The notes beneath the pieces are model-generated. The model did no database searches. It was not told the DNA's origin and saw only the letters and a program-made list of their open reading frames with translations. From assembly GCF_900087055.1 (NCBI RefSeq), contig NZ_LT575468.1:2108001-2172000 (forward strand): a DNA stretch of 64,000 nucleotides, written 5' to 3'. Positions 35,498-44,570 of the stretch are shown here, piece after piece (position 1 is the stretch's first letter; each line of letters begins with the position of its first letter). This DNA comes from Plesiomonas shigelloides. GTDB taxonomy: Bacteria; Pseudomonadota; Gammaproteobacteria; Enterobacterales; CAMTGL01. The position numbers and the translations under genes are program-made.

Positions 35498-36576
35498 ATC
35501 CGGGCGATAAAATTCTGGATATTCACGGTCATTTTCGCCGTTTAGGGGCATACATTGGCCGCGGCGGTGAAGGCACGGTATTTGCCCTGCAGCACCAACC
35601 TGACATTCTCATCAAATGTTACCACGCTGGGCGTAGAGCGCTGCCCGCTTACAGTAAAGAGCAACGAGCGAAAATCACCCAACAGATCAGCATGTCTGCT
35701 GCGCTGCGTACGTTGCCGTTAGCCTGGCCGCGGGTACTGATTTTTGATGAGATGCAAAACTGGCTGGGCTATGCCATGTACCATGCCCGTGGATTTCCGC
35801 TGGCCAAGCTGATTCATCCTAATTTGTATCATCAGCATGCGCCGGCACTCAATCGCATCGAGTTAGTGGGCTATCTGCTCAATCTACTGGCCACGCTGGA
35901 TGCTTTGCATCAGCAAAATATTTTTGTCGGGGATCTTAATCCGCACAATTTGTTGTGCGACCCACATACCGGCACAGTCACATTGCTCGATTGCGACAGT
36001 TTTCAAATCCCACATTCTGATGAGCAAGTTTTTGCCTGTACCGTTGGTCACCCAAGCCTGCTACCGCCCGAATTTCGGGGGAAATCACTGAAAGAGACGC
36101 GACGTAATGCTGCCTCCGATTGTTACGCCGTGGCGATGATCACCTTTATGACGTTAATGATGGGGCGACACCCGTTTGATCATCAAGGAGGGGAAAGCTT
36201 AGCGGATAATATGACGAAGGGCTTTTTCCCTTATGCGCGTTGTAACATTAGTGCCGATGGCCAGCACCATATCCCTCTGGGTGAATGGTACTTATTGTGG
36301 CAAATGATCCCTGATACATTGCAGCAACTGTTTGAGCGCTGCTTTATTGAAGGCCTGCACCAGCCAGAAAAGCGCCCCACTCTGACGGAATTCCGGCAAC
36401 ATTTGCAGCATTACCACGGCCAGCTGGTCAATGGCGAGAAAGCACCATGTTTAGGGATCCCTCGGCGCATGGCGCTTGAGGCACCCTCTTCAAGCGAATC
36501 TAAGCCAGTCATGCTGCGCAGGGCCACACCTGAGCGAGATGTAGTAAGCCGAGTGGTTGAAAGCATCGTTATCTAA
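35494..36576 (+). CDS. Serine/threonine protein kinase (YegI-like)
   Basis: 360 aa from GTG 35494, which overlaps the vWA stop; a TTG at 35482 is an alternative. Kinase elements: glycine loop GRGGEGTVF (22-30), Lys41 in ILIKCYH, catalytic loop FVGDLNPHNLL with Asp147 and Asn152 (the usual HRD is VGD), and metal-binding DCD at 166-168 in place of DFG. A helical C-lobe and a short disordered tail follow; there is no transmembrane segment and no extra sensor domain. It probably phosphorylates the vWA partner or a shared target. No intact phosphatase is encoded next to it, so reversal of the phosphorylation would need another enzyme. Confidence 0.85.
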   Translation: MNPGDKILDIHGHFRRLGAYIGRGGEGTVFALQHQPDILIKCYHAGRRALPAYSKEQRAKITQQISMSAALRTLPLAWPRVLIFDEMQNWLGYAMYHARGFPLAKLIHPNLYHQHAPALNRIELVGYLLNLLATLDALHQQNIFVGDLNPHNLLCDPHTGTVTLLDCDSFQIPHSDEQVFACTVGHPSLLPPEFRGKSLKETRRNAASDCYAVAMITFMTLMMGRHPFDHQGGESLADNMTKGFFPYARCNISADGQHHIPLGEWYLLWQMIPDTLQQLFERCFIEGLHQPEKRPTLTEFRQHLQHYHGQLVNGEKAPCLGIPRRMALEAPSSSESKPVMLRRATPERDVVSRVVESIVI

Positions 36577-36617
36577 GCGATGTATAGCACTAAACAGGCA
36601 GCTATAAAGAAAACGAT

Positions 36618-36645
36618 AAGTAGCATGCAAAACATCATGCTACTT
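36618..36645. terminator. Hairpin between kinase and ycdZ-like gene
   Basis: AAGTAGCATG and CATGCTACTT form a 10-bp stem with an 8-nt loop, 42 bp after the kinase stop and 80 bp before the convergent gene's stop. T-runs are weak on both sides, so termination is plausible but not strong. Confidence 0.5.
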
Positions 36646-36726
36646 AGTCTAATAAGCGTTATTTAAGATAAACGATGTGCTATTCAGGGAAGGCTATGTG
36701 CCCCTAGCAGACTACTGCCATGGGCA

Positions 36727-37266
36727 TCACGCAGACTGTACCGATTTCTCTGCACTTTTTTCTTCGACACCTTCTTGTATCGTCACGTGCTGTTCTGACT
36801 GCATATTTTTCTTCTGCGCTAATTTGCCATGCAGCCAAACACCGCTGGCTTTCATGCTGTAACCAAATACCGCACCTAACACCAGCGATGGCACAACCAC
36901 CTGCCATTGGCCGTTAGCTGCAAAAGTCGCACAGCAGCCAATGAATGTCCCTGGAATGAATTTCAGCCAGTTTTGCTTGGCTTGGATACACATAAAGAAA
37001 GAGACGACGGCGGTCAGCATATAACCGGCAATTTCCAGATGCGGAGTTAATGCGCTGCCATGCAGGATAACCATCGCCCAGAAAACACCGCTCAGATTAG
37101 TCAGCACGCTAAGCAGCAAGCCACGTAACCCATCGACTGGAGACGCAAAATAGGTGGTGCAGCCGAGGAAACCCGCCCAACTGAGCAAACCGAGACTAAC
37201 CGCAACCCAAGCCCAAAGACCAGATAGAAGACCGGTAGTCAGTGCGATTGCCATAAGAATGCTCAT
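36727..37266 (-). CDS. DUF1097 inner-membrane protein (YcdZ-like)
   Basis: 179 aa with about five transmembrane segments in residues 1-140, then a hydrophilic tail rich in Glu, Lys and Gln. The pattern GFLGCTTYFASPVDG and the repeated small-residue helices match the DUF1097 family (E. coli YcdZ, about 163 aa). Function is unknown. It stands alone; a 170-bp gap separates it from zapC upstream. Confidence 0.8.
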   Translation of the reverse strand: MSILMAIALTTGLLSGLWAWVAVSLGLLSWAGFLGCTTYFASPVDGLRGLLLSVLTNLSGVFWAMVILHGSALTPHLEIAGYMLTAVVSFFMCIQAKQNWLKFIPGTFIGCCATFAANGQWQVVVPSLVLGAVFGYSMKASGVWLHGKLAQKKNMQSEQHVTIQEGVEEKSAEKSVQSA

Positions 37267-37436
37267 ACTTTTGCGCTCCGTAGTATAGAAGGAGCGAAGT
37301 ATAAGGATCTGACTATTGTCAGATAAAGAGGTGCATCAAACTTTTATGCAAATACTCAGCGTGAAAATCACCGTAAAGTGACTTACATCACACAATTTAT
37401 GTATTTCACATACTCAGCCATGCTGATGAAACGCGA

Positions 37437-37979
37437 TTAACCCGCACACGCATACGCCCCGTAGGCCAGCGTAGAGGCAGGAGACAGGCGATCATTCATC
37501 ACCTTAATCGGCTCGCCAAGAGCCAGAGGACGATCATTGAGGATCATCTGAGGCTGGGCAACTAAGCACAAACTGGCGTTACCGCTATTTTCCACCACAA
37601 ACAGCAATACTTTTTCTTCGCTATCAACCAATTGTACTTGAACCAATTCACCCATTTCCGGTGAATAGCCATGATTGATTTGGGCAAAATACCAGCTCTT
37701 TGGCATTACTGGTTTTAAAAAGCGTTGCGCGGCAACGGCGTTTAAAACTAATTCCGCTTTCTGTGCCGATGTCAGTGGGCTAGCGTGTAAGCCATCCATA
37801 TAATCATAATATTGCGCTGTATCTTCGACCGTAAATGCACAGCCAGAAAAAATATCCGCAATCAAAAAACGACCCGCGAGCCGGGAGCGAAATACCATTC
37901 CATTGGCAAGATCGAGCATTAAACGGTCAAACTCGGCGTCAAAATACCATTTCCAGCGATCGTCCGGCTTGATTTTCAT
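37437..37979 (-). CDS. zapC: Cell division protein ZapC
   Basis: 180 aa, exactly the E. coli length. The N-terminus MKIKPDDRWKWYFDAEFDRL and the segment DIFSGCAFTVEDTAQYYDYM are characteristic. ZapC is a cytoplasmic FtsZ-binding protein that promotes Z-ring bundling. It lies directly downstream of pyrD on the same strand, as in E. coli. Confidence 0.94.
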   Translation of the reverse strand: MKIKPDDRWKWYFDAEFDRLMLDLANGMVFRSRLAGRFLIADIFSGCAFTVEDTAQYYDYMDGLHASPLTSAQKAELVLNAVAAQRFLKPVMPKSWYFAQINHGYSPEMGELVQVQLVDSEEKVLLFVVENSGNASLCLVAQPQMILNDRPLALGEPIKVMNDRLSPASTLAYGAYACAG

Positions 37980-38102
37980 TATCAGACCTAATGTATTTTA
38001 TCAGTGTAGACAGTGTGTTTTATAAAACGGCAAGGTACAGGATAAATGTAAACCAGACAGGCGTTATTGCAAACCCCTGTCTGGCCTTTTATGCAGAAAT
38101 AA

Positions 38103-39113
38103 TCAGAGATGGGACACAATATCTTTAATTAAACGCGGACCATGATAAATAAAGCCAGAATAAATCTGCACCAGTGATGCTCCCGCAGCCATTTTCTCAC
38201 GCGCGGCAATGGCTGAATCAATCCCGCCGACACCGATTATCGGTAACTGTCCTTTCAGCTCAGCGGATAATTTACGGATCACTTCAGTACTGCGATGCTG
38301 TAACGGTCGGCCACTTAATCCCCCCGCTTCTTCGGCATGCTTATATCCTTGTACCAAACTGCGGTCTAATGTGGTGTTAGTGGCAATGACACCATCAATT
38401 TTATAACGCACCAAGCTATCGGCAATTTGGATTAACTCTTCATCGGTTAAATCTGGTGCAATTTTCACCGCAACCGGTACATAACGGCCATGCTTTTTAT
38501 GCAGCTCTTCTTGGCGCAATTTTACGCTTTGCAGCAAATCATCCAACGCTTCGCCATATTGTAATGTACGCAGGCCCGGCGTATTTGGAGAGGAAATATT
38601 GATCGCAATATAACCGGCATGCTCGTACACTTTATCCATACAAATCAGGTAATCATCTTTACCCTTCTCTACCGGCGTATCTTTGTTTTTACCAATATTG
38701 ATACCGATGATGCCATCGTATTTCGCCTGTTTTACATTCTCGACCAGATAATCGACACCCATATTATTAAAGCCCATCCGGTTGATGATCCCTTCGGCTT
38801 CCAAAATGCGGAATAGACGTGGCTTGTCATTACCCGGTTGCGGACGTGGCGTTACGGTACCGACTTCGATAAATCCAAATCCCATCGCACCCAATGCATC
38901 GAGGCAATCAGCGTTTTTATCCAGACCCGCGGCTAAACCCACTGGATTTTTAAAGCTCAAACCCATGCAGCTGACAGACTTATTGGGGATATTTTGACGG
39001 ATGACGTATTCGAGGGGAGTGCCGGTGATCAGCTTAAGATTATGAATGGTTAAATCATGAGCGCGTTCTGGCTCAAATTGAAAAATGGCTTGTCGGGCTA
39101 AACGGTAAAGCAT
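38103..39113 (-). CDS. pyrD: Dihydroorotate dehydrogenase (quinone), class 2
   Basis: 336 aa with the start at ATG 39113 ([11 protein letters not shown]), the E. coli length; GGAGAGG precedes it. It is FMN-dependent, peripheral on the inner membrane, and oxidises dihydroorotate to orotate with quinone as acceptor (fourth step of pyrimidine synthesis). The amphipathic N-terminal membrane helix, [20 protein letters not shown], the active-site Ser in [11 protein letters not shown], the FMN segment [11 protein letters not shown] and VGGIDSA are all visible. zapC follows. Confidence 0.97.
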   Translation of the reverse strand: MLYRLARQAIFQFEPERAHDLTIHNLKLITGTPLEYVIRQNIPNKSVSCMGLSFKNPVGLAAGLDKNADCLDALGAMGFGFIEVGTVTPRPQPGNDKPRLFRILEAEGIINRMGFNNMGVDYLVENVKQAKYDGIIGINIGKNKDTPVEKGKDDYLICMDKVYEHAGYIAINISSPNTPGLRTLQYGEALDDLLQSVKLRQEELHKKHGRYVPVAVKIAPDLTDEELIQIADSLVRYKIDGVIATNTTLDRSLVQGYKHAEEAGGLSGRPLQHRSTEVIRKLSAELKGQLPIIGVGGIDSAIAAREKMAAGASLVQIYSGFIYHGPRLIKDIVSHL

Positions 39114-39257
39114 GATACCTCTCCTGATAAACGCGCGGTCACGAATCCTGCGCATCAACGGGAGGGCTACACAGCAGAGGGAGAAAAAAGCAGTACCGGT
39201 CTGTGTGTTTCCTCACCCGGAACTGCGCAATCATCAAGCATAAACGAGCTGAATGCC

Positions 39258-39307
39258 CCGGTCAGAAACCGGAGTCGCATTATGGTCAAGTTGATCGGCT
39301 TTGTCAT
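39258..39307 (-). promoter_or_regulatory. pyrD promoter with initial-transcript hairpin
   Basis: Minus strand: -35 ATGACA (39307-39302), 17-nt spacer, -10 CATAAT (39284-39279). At or just after the expected start, CCGGT-TTCTG-ACCGG (39272-39258) can fold. In enteric bacteria pyrD is controlled by CTP-dependent start-site choice that makes or breaks a 5' hairpin. Here the hairpin lies about 145 nt from the pyrD SD, so the same mechanism is not certain. Confidence 0.55.
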
Positions 39308-39332
39308 TGTGTTTCGTCAATTTTTGTCACTT

Positions 39333-39548
39333 TCAGCAGCGTTGCAGACTAACAATGCTGTTTTGCGCATTTATTTCCAGTCGAAAGCGACCATTAACAC
39401 CGTTATGTAGCAAAAATGTACGAAAACGGGCCGCCGGTAAACTCAGCCGCTTTCCCTCTTCAGACCAGACCAAAATTTGCCGAGCTTGACCATGGTAGTG
39501 GTGTAAAAAGGTTTGATAATCAATTGAAAGGGAAAAATGGAAGATCAT
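39333..39548 (-). CDS. Small DUF2835-family protein
   Basis: 71 aa from ATG 39548 (MIFHFSLSIDYQTFLHHYHG). The pattern of a short hydrophobic N-terminus, YHGQARQILVWSEEGKRLSL, PAARFRTFL, NGRFRLEI and a C-terminal FVSL-like end (SIVSLQRC) resembles DUF2835, small gammaproteobacterial proteins of unknown function. A TTG at 39557 would give three more residues. The SD is poor. It lies between pepN and pyrD on the same strand, with a hairpin just upstream. Confidence 0.65.
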   Translation of the reverse strand: MIFHFSLSIDYQTFLHHYHGQARQILVWSEEGKRLSLPAARFRTFLLHNGVNGRFRLEINAQNSIVSLQRC

Positions 39549-39556
39549 CGCAAACA

Positions 39557-39580
39557 ATACGGCAGGTTGCCCTGCCGTAT
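39557..39580 (-). terminator. Hairpin between pepN and the DUF2835 gene
   Basis: ATACGGCAGG and CCTGCCGTAT form a 10-bp perfect stem with a 4-nt loop, 53 bp after the pepN stop. The minus-strand sequence after it is TGTTTGCG, a weak T-run, so it is a partial terminator or RNA-stabilising element. Confidence 0.5.
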
Positions 39581-39633
39581 CCGGTTAAACAGACAAATAT
39601 GCTGAAAAGTAGGATTTTATCCCTTCAGCTGGC

Positions 39634-42252
39634 TTAGCTTAAAGACTTGGTGATTTTTTCAAACAAATCACGTGCCAAATTGTCCAGTTTTTGTAAACGT
39701 AACAGCTGCTCGCGCATCAATTGCTGACGTTCGGCGTCATAACGCCCTAAGCGGATCAACGGCTCAATCAACCGTGACGCCACCTGAGGATTACGGCTAT
39801 TCAGCTCCACCAGCACATCGGTCAGGAAGCGATAACCTGAGCCATCTTTAGCATGGAAGGCCGATGGATTACCCGATGCAAAAGCACCTATCAGGGAGCG
39901 CGTACGGTTCGGGTTCGCCAAGCTGAATGACGGATGCTGCATCAACGCTTTCACGTTTTCCAGCACATTGGCCGCCGGACTGGTTGCCTGCAACATGAAC
40001 CACTTATCCATCACCAAACCATCGTGCTGCCATTTATCCGCAAAGTGCTGCATCAGGTTGTCACGGCATGGCAACTCGGCACTGACAGCAGCAGACAGCG
40101 CGGCTAGCGTATCGGTCATGTTATCGGCCTGCTCGTATTGACGACGCACTAGTGCGTCAGCCCCTTCAGCAAAGGCCAAATAACCGAGGCAAGTATTACG
40201 CAGCGCACGACGAGCAATATCAGCATGCTCAACACGATATTCTGGCAAAACATGCGCTTGATACACGGCGCGCAGTTCATCGTTTAATTCCAACACCAAC
40301 TCATCACGGATAAATTCACGCACCGCACGGATCGCATCCGGATCAATCAGATCAAACAATTCCGCCAGCTCGGTCTCTTTCGGCAATGTCAGGATCAAGG
40401 CTGCCAAGGCCGGATCGAGCTGCTCATCCAGCAATACTGCACGGAATGCATCCACTACCTCAATCGGCAACTCCAGCGCATTACCGGCCTGCCAGTTAGC
40501 GACATTCAAACGCATATATTTACCAATCAGCATTTGCGCCGCATCCCAACGTGCAAAGTCATTGCGAGCATGCGCCATCAGGAAAGTCAGCTGCTTATCG
40601 GTGTACGGGTAATCCAGTTTCACTGGCGCAGAAAACTCACGTAGCAGTGAGATAACCGGCGCTTGCGGCACCTGTTCAAAGACGAACGTTTGCTCCGGCT
40701 CAGTGACATTCAGCACCGAATTCACCGCCTGACCACCACTTTGCAGCGGGATCACCGCGCCATCTTCGGCATAAAGCTCAATATCTAGTGGGATATGCAG
40801 AGCCTGTTTTTCAGTTTGCTCTGGCGTTGGTGGCGTGCTTTGGCGCACATGCAGACGATAAACCTGCTGCTTAGCATCATATTCGTCACGCACCTGCAAC
40901 TGCGGTGTACCGGCTTGGCTGTACCAACGGCGGAATTGGGTCAAATCGATACCCGAGGCATCTTCCATCGCTTTGACAAAATCTTCACAGGTTGCCGCAC
41001 TGCCGTCATGACGCTCGAAATACAAGCGCATCCCCGCTTGAAACGCCTCTTCACCCAGCAAGGTGTGCATCATACGAATGACTTCAGAGCCTTTCTCGTA
41101 CACGGTCACGGTATAGAAGTTATTCATCTCGATAACTTTATCCGGACGGATCGGGTGGGCCATAGGGCTCGCATCTTCAGCGAACTGCGCACCCCGCATC
41201 ACCCGCACATTATTGATGCGGTTAACCGCTCGTGAACCCAGATCGGAGCTGAACTCTTGATCGCGGAACACGGTCAGCCCTTCTTTTAGACTGAGCTGGA
41301 ACCAGTCGCGGCAGGTCACGCGGTTACCGGTCCAGTTGTGGAAATATTCATGCCCGATCACCCGTTCGATATCCAGATAATCGGTATCAGTGGCGGTTTC
41401 AGCTTTTGCCAGCACAAACTTGGAGTTAAAGACGTTCAGCCCTTTGTTCTCCATCGCGCCCATATTGAAGAAGTCCACCGCCACGATCATGTAGATATCC
41501 AGATCGTATTCCAGACCAAAACGGTTTTCATCCCAGCGCATCGATTGCTTCAAGGATTCCATCGCCCAATCGGCGCGATCCAGATTGCCGCGATCGACAT
41601 ACAGCTCCAGCGCGACATCACGACCGGAGCGCGTGGTGAAAGTATCACGCAGCACATCAAAATCGCCCGCCACCAGCGCGAACAGATACGATGGTTTCGG
41701 GAATGGATCAGACCACTGCATCCAGTGGCGCCCATCCGCCAGCTCTCCGCTCGCTACACGGTTCCCGTTAGACAGCAGGTACGGATAACGCGCTTTATCG
41801 GCGGTGATTTTGGTCTGATAACGCGCCAATACATCTGGGCGGTCAAGGAAATAGGTGATGCGACGGAACCCTTCCGCTTCACACTGGGTGCACAGCGCCT
41901 CACCGGATTGGTACAAACCCGACAGCGCCGTATTTTTCGCTGGGCTAAAACGCGTGATGATGGTTAACTCACACTCCGCCGGCAAACCGTTAATGGTTAG
42001 ACTATGGCTATCTTGCTGATAATCCGTCACTGGCTGGCCATTCACGGCCACGGAAACCAGCGTCAGCCCCTCACCGTTGAGTACCAACGGCTGGGCATGC
42101 TCACTCTGACGAACCACATGGCTAATGGCAGTCACCACGGTATCATCGGCGGATAAATCAAAATCCAGCGCCACATCAGTAATGGTGTAATCTGGCGCGC
42201 GGTAATCCTTGCGATATTTAGCTTGCGGCTCGGTCTGCATTTGTTGCGTCAT
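39634..42252 (-). CDS. pepN: Aminopeptidase N (M1 family)
   Basis: 872 aa (E. coli 870). Cytoplasmic zinc metallopeptidase that removes N-terminal residues in peptide recycling. The exopeptidase motif GAMENKGLNVF precedes the zinc site VIGHEYFHNWTGNR, with the third ligand Glu in LKEGLTVFRDQEFSSD. The C-terminal helical domain is typical of the E. coli type. It starts at ATG 42252 (MTQQMQTEPQAKYR). Confidence 0.97.
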   Translation of the reverse strand: MTQQMQTEPQAKYRKDYRAPDYTITDVALDFDLSADDTVVTAISHVVRQSEHAQPLVLNGEGLTLVSVAVNGQPVTDYQQDSHSLTINGLPAECELTIITRFSPAKNTALSGLYQSGEALCTQCEAEGFRRITYFLDRPDVLARYQTKITADKARYPYLLSNGNRVASGELADGRHWMQWSDPFPKPSYLFALVAGDFDVLRDTFTTRSGRDVALELYVDRGNLDRADWAMESLKQSMRWDENRFGLEYDLDIYMIVAVDFFNMGAMENKGLNVFNSKFVLAKAETATDTDYLDIERVIGHEYFHNWTGNRVTCRDWFQLSLKEGLTVFRDQEFSSDLGSRAVNRINNVRVMRGAQFAEDASPMAHPIRPDKVIEMNNFYTVTVYEKGSEVIRMMHTLLGEEAFQAGMRLYFERHDGSAATCEDFVKAMEDASGIDLTQFRRWYSQAGTPQLQVRDEYDAKQQVYRLHVRQSTPPTPEQTEKQALHIPLDIELYAEDGAVIPLQSGGQAVNSVLNVTEPEQTFVFEQVPQAPVISLLREFSAPVKLDYPYTDKQLTFLMAHARNDFARWDAAQMLIGKYMRLNVANWQAGNALELPIEVVDAFRAVLLDEQLDPALAALILTLPKETELAELFDLIDPDAIRAVREFIRDELVLELNDELRAVYQAHVLPEYRVEHADIARRALRNTCLGYLAFAEGADALVRRQYEQADNMTDTLAALSAAVSAELPCRDNLMQHFADKWQHDGLVMDKWFMLQATSPAANVLENVKALMQHPSFSLANPNRTRSLIGAFASGNPSAFHAKDGSGYRFLTDVLVELNSRNPQVASRLIEPLIRLGRYDAERQQLMREQLLRLQKLDNLARDLFEKITKSLS

Positions 42253-42446
42253 TATTCTTCTTCCCTCTGCAGTATTTAGGCTATTTTCATCTTCAACACG
42301 CGCAGTAACTCATGTTGTGACTCGCGCTCTCATTGAAATTGAAAGCGCATTGAAATTGAAAGCACGAGACTCATGGTGCGATAAACATATTGTGCGATGA
42401 ATTACTTGCAGCCTGTCATAAAAATAAGGTTGTGGTCAAACACCGT

Positions 42447-42998
42447 TTATAAGCCAAAACGGCTTCGTTCCGCAGCCATACATAAAATACCCATAATAGT
42501 ATAACCATCGGTAATTATGCCGCTTTTCACCATCTGCAAAACATCATCAAACGGATGGCGCTCGACCGTAATATCTTCCGACTCTTCCAAAAGCTGTTCC
42601 GCTTGGCTTAAGCCGGTAGCCACAAACAGCGCACCGGTCTCATTGGTGATGGAATTCGAAACATGGAAGCCCAACAGCAAAGGCTCAATGGCCTCGGCCA
42701 GTAGGCCAGTCTCTTCTTGCAGTTCGCGGCGCGCGGTATCAAACCAGTTCTCACCGTGCGGACAACCGCCTTCCGGCAGCTCCAACGAGCTATTGCAGCC
42801 GGTTGCATAGCGGGTTTGCCGCACCAAGGTGATAGAGCCATCCGCATGCAAAGGCACGATACCTACGCCACGGTTTTTGAACTCCACAACCCCGTACAGT
42901 GCCGGATTGCCGGCCGGATTAATGACCTGATCTTCCCGCACCCGCATCCACGGGTTTTCATAAACAGTTTTGCTTTCAAGGGTTTGCCAAGAGGACAT
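42447..42998 (-). CDS. NUDIX hydrolase, ADP-ribose pyrophosphatase-like
   Basis: 183 aa. The NUDIX box is complete: GGCPHGENWFDTARRELQEE followed by TGL. The N-terminal part (YENPWMRVREDQVINPAG, VGIVPLHADGSITLVRQTRY) is like ADP-sugar diphosphatases of the NudF/YffH group. It probably hydrolyses ADP-ribose or a related nucleotide sugar in the cytoplasm. It is divergent from pncB, a NAD-salvage gene; a link through NAD turnover is possible but not shown. Confidence 0.85.
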   Translation of the reverse strand: MSSWQTLESKTVYENPWMRVREDQVINPAGNPALYGVVEFKNRGVGIVPLHADGSITLVRQTRYATGCNSSLELPEGGCPHGENWFDTARRELQEETGLLAEAIEPLLLGFHVSNSITNETGALFVATGLSQAEQLLEESEDITVERHPFDDVLQMVKSGIITDGYTIMGILCMAAERSRFGL

Positions 42999-43223
42999 AT
43001 CTTGCCGCCTGTCTTAATTCGTTCCGACTGAACACGAGGTCTATTGTATGCAAGCTGGCAGAGGATGGCGCAAAAATAAAGAATAAATACAGAGACAAAA
43101 CATTACATACGGTATGTTTGTCTGCTTTGCAGTAAATAAACTTGACGGATGTCATACTGTTCTGAGGTATACTTGCCGCAGTGGTTAACAGCCAGTGTTT
43201 ATAAAGGATATTGTACGGTAATT

Positions 43224-44429
43224 ATGACTCAATCCGTAATCACGCCGATTTTGTCGTCACTGCTCGACACTGATGCTTATAAGCTGCATATGCAGCAAGC
43301 GGTTTACCTGCTCTACCCGGATACTCCGGTGGTAGCGGAGTTCCGCTGCCGTGGCGCGCACGCGCTGAGCCGCTATGCGCATGAAATTGCAGCCCAGATT
43401 GAGCTGATGGCCGATCTGTCGCTGAGCGACGAAGAATACCGGTACTTATCCGGCCTGCCGTTTTTCCGTGCCGACTACCTAAACTGGCTCAAGAATTATC
43501 GCTATAAGCCTGAGCAAGTCACCGTGAATGTGGTGCAAGGGCAACTGGCGCTGCATATTGAAGGCCCATGGCACGAAGTGATCATGTGGGAGGTTCCGCT
43601 GTTGGCATTGATCAGTGAGATCAGCCAGCGTCACCGCTATCCGCATATCACAACTGAGCAAGCGGTCAGTCATCTGCGCAACAAGCTGGCGATTTTTGAA
43701 GCCAACTCAGCAGATCTGAATATGGATCAGTTCCGTTTGGTTGACTTCGGTACTCGTCGCCGTTTCTCTGCCGATGTGCAACACGCCGTTATCAGTACAT
43801 TGCAGCAAGAGTTCCCGGGCTTTTGTGGCACCAGTAACTACCACTTGGCGCGGCAGTTGAACCTGACCCCGGTCGGTACCCAAGCCCATGAATGGTTCCA
43901 AGCGCACCAGCAACTGAGTCCAGCGCTGGCACAAAGTCAGCGCGCCGCACTGGATGCATGGCTTAAGGTGTATCCAGACTCACTCGGCATTGCGCTGACA
44001 GACTGCATCACCATGGATGCGTTCTTGCGCGATTTCGATTTGCGTTTTGCCACCCGCTACCAAGGTTTGCGCCACGACTCTGGTGATGCCATCGCGTGGG
44101 GTGAAAAAGCCATTGCGCACTATCAAGCACTTGGTATCGATCCGCAGAGCAAAACGCTGGTCTTTTCCGACAATCTGGATTTGGATAAAGCCTTGGGCTT
44201 GTATCGCCACTTCCACCATCGGATTAACATCACATTCGGCATTGGTACTCGCCTGACTTGCGATATTCCTGGGGTTGAGCCACTGAACATTGTGATCAAA
44301 TTGACTGAATGCAACGGTAAGCCCGTGGCCAAGCTGTCTGACAGCCCGGGGAAAACCATCTGTCAGGATCCACAATTTGTTGCCGATTTATGCAAGGCCT
44401 TCTCCCTACCACTGGCCTGCAACGGCTAA
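43224..44429 (+). CDS. pncB: Nicotinate phosphoribosyltransferase
   Basis: 401 aa (E. coli 400) from ATG 43224; the upstream open frame lacks family sequence. It converts nicotinate, PRPP and ATP to nicotinate mononucleotide, the first step of the NAD salvage pathway. Conserved: [50 protein letters not shown] (with the regulatory His that is phosphorylated in the family), [11 protein letters not shown] and [21 protein letters not shown] hairpin follows about 90 bp after the stop. Confidence 0.97.
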   Translation: MTQSVITPILSSLLDTDAYKLHMQQAVYLLYPDTPVVAEFRCRGAHALSRYAHEIAAQIELMADLSLSDEEYRYLSGLPFFRADYLNWLKNYRYKPEQVTVNVVQGQLALHIEGPWHEVIMWEVPLLALISEISQRHRYPHITTEQAVSHLRNKLAIFEANSADLNMDQFRLVDFGTRRRFSADVQHAVISTLQQEFPGFCGTSNYHLARQLNLTPVGTQAHEWFQAHQQLSPALAQSQRAALDAWLKVYPDSLGIALTDCITMDAFLRDFDLRFATRYQGLRHDSGDAIAWGEKAIAHYQALGIDPQSKTLVFSDNLDLDKALGLYRHFHHRINITFGIGTRLTCDIPGVEPLNIVIKLTECNGKPVAKLSDSPGKTICQDPQFVADLCKAFSLPLACNG

Positions 44430-44517
44430 ACTGACAGTAATCGCCTATCACAACAGGGAATATCCCTATTGCGATCAAGGCTACAGCTGCCATATTCAGC
44501 ATTATCGAATTAACATG

Positions 44518-44537
44518 GACGGAGCCTCTGCTCCGTC
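44518..44537 (+). terminator. Hairpin between pncB and the helicase gene
   Basis: GACGGAGC-CTCT-GCTCCGTC, 8-bp perfect stem followed by TTGTG. It may end pncB transcription weakly. It also lies 22 nt upstream of the helicase SD, so it could shape that leader. Confidence 0.5.
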
Positions 44538-44570
44538 TTGTGTATAGAACATCTTTTCGGAGTAACAACC

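Noticed and set aside
40795-41967. Long plus-strand frames (146 and 209 codons) opposite pepN
   Set aside because: They are shadows of pepN: no SD and no family features, while pepN itself is certain.
44518-44537. Hairpin before the helicase considered as a riboswitch
   Set aside because: It is a single simple stem without an alternative fold; the simpler reading is a weak pncB terminator or leader hairpin.
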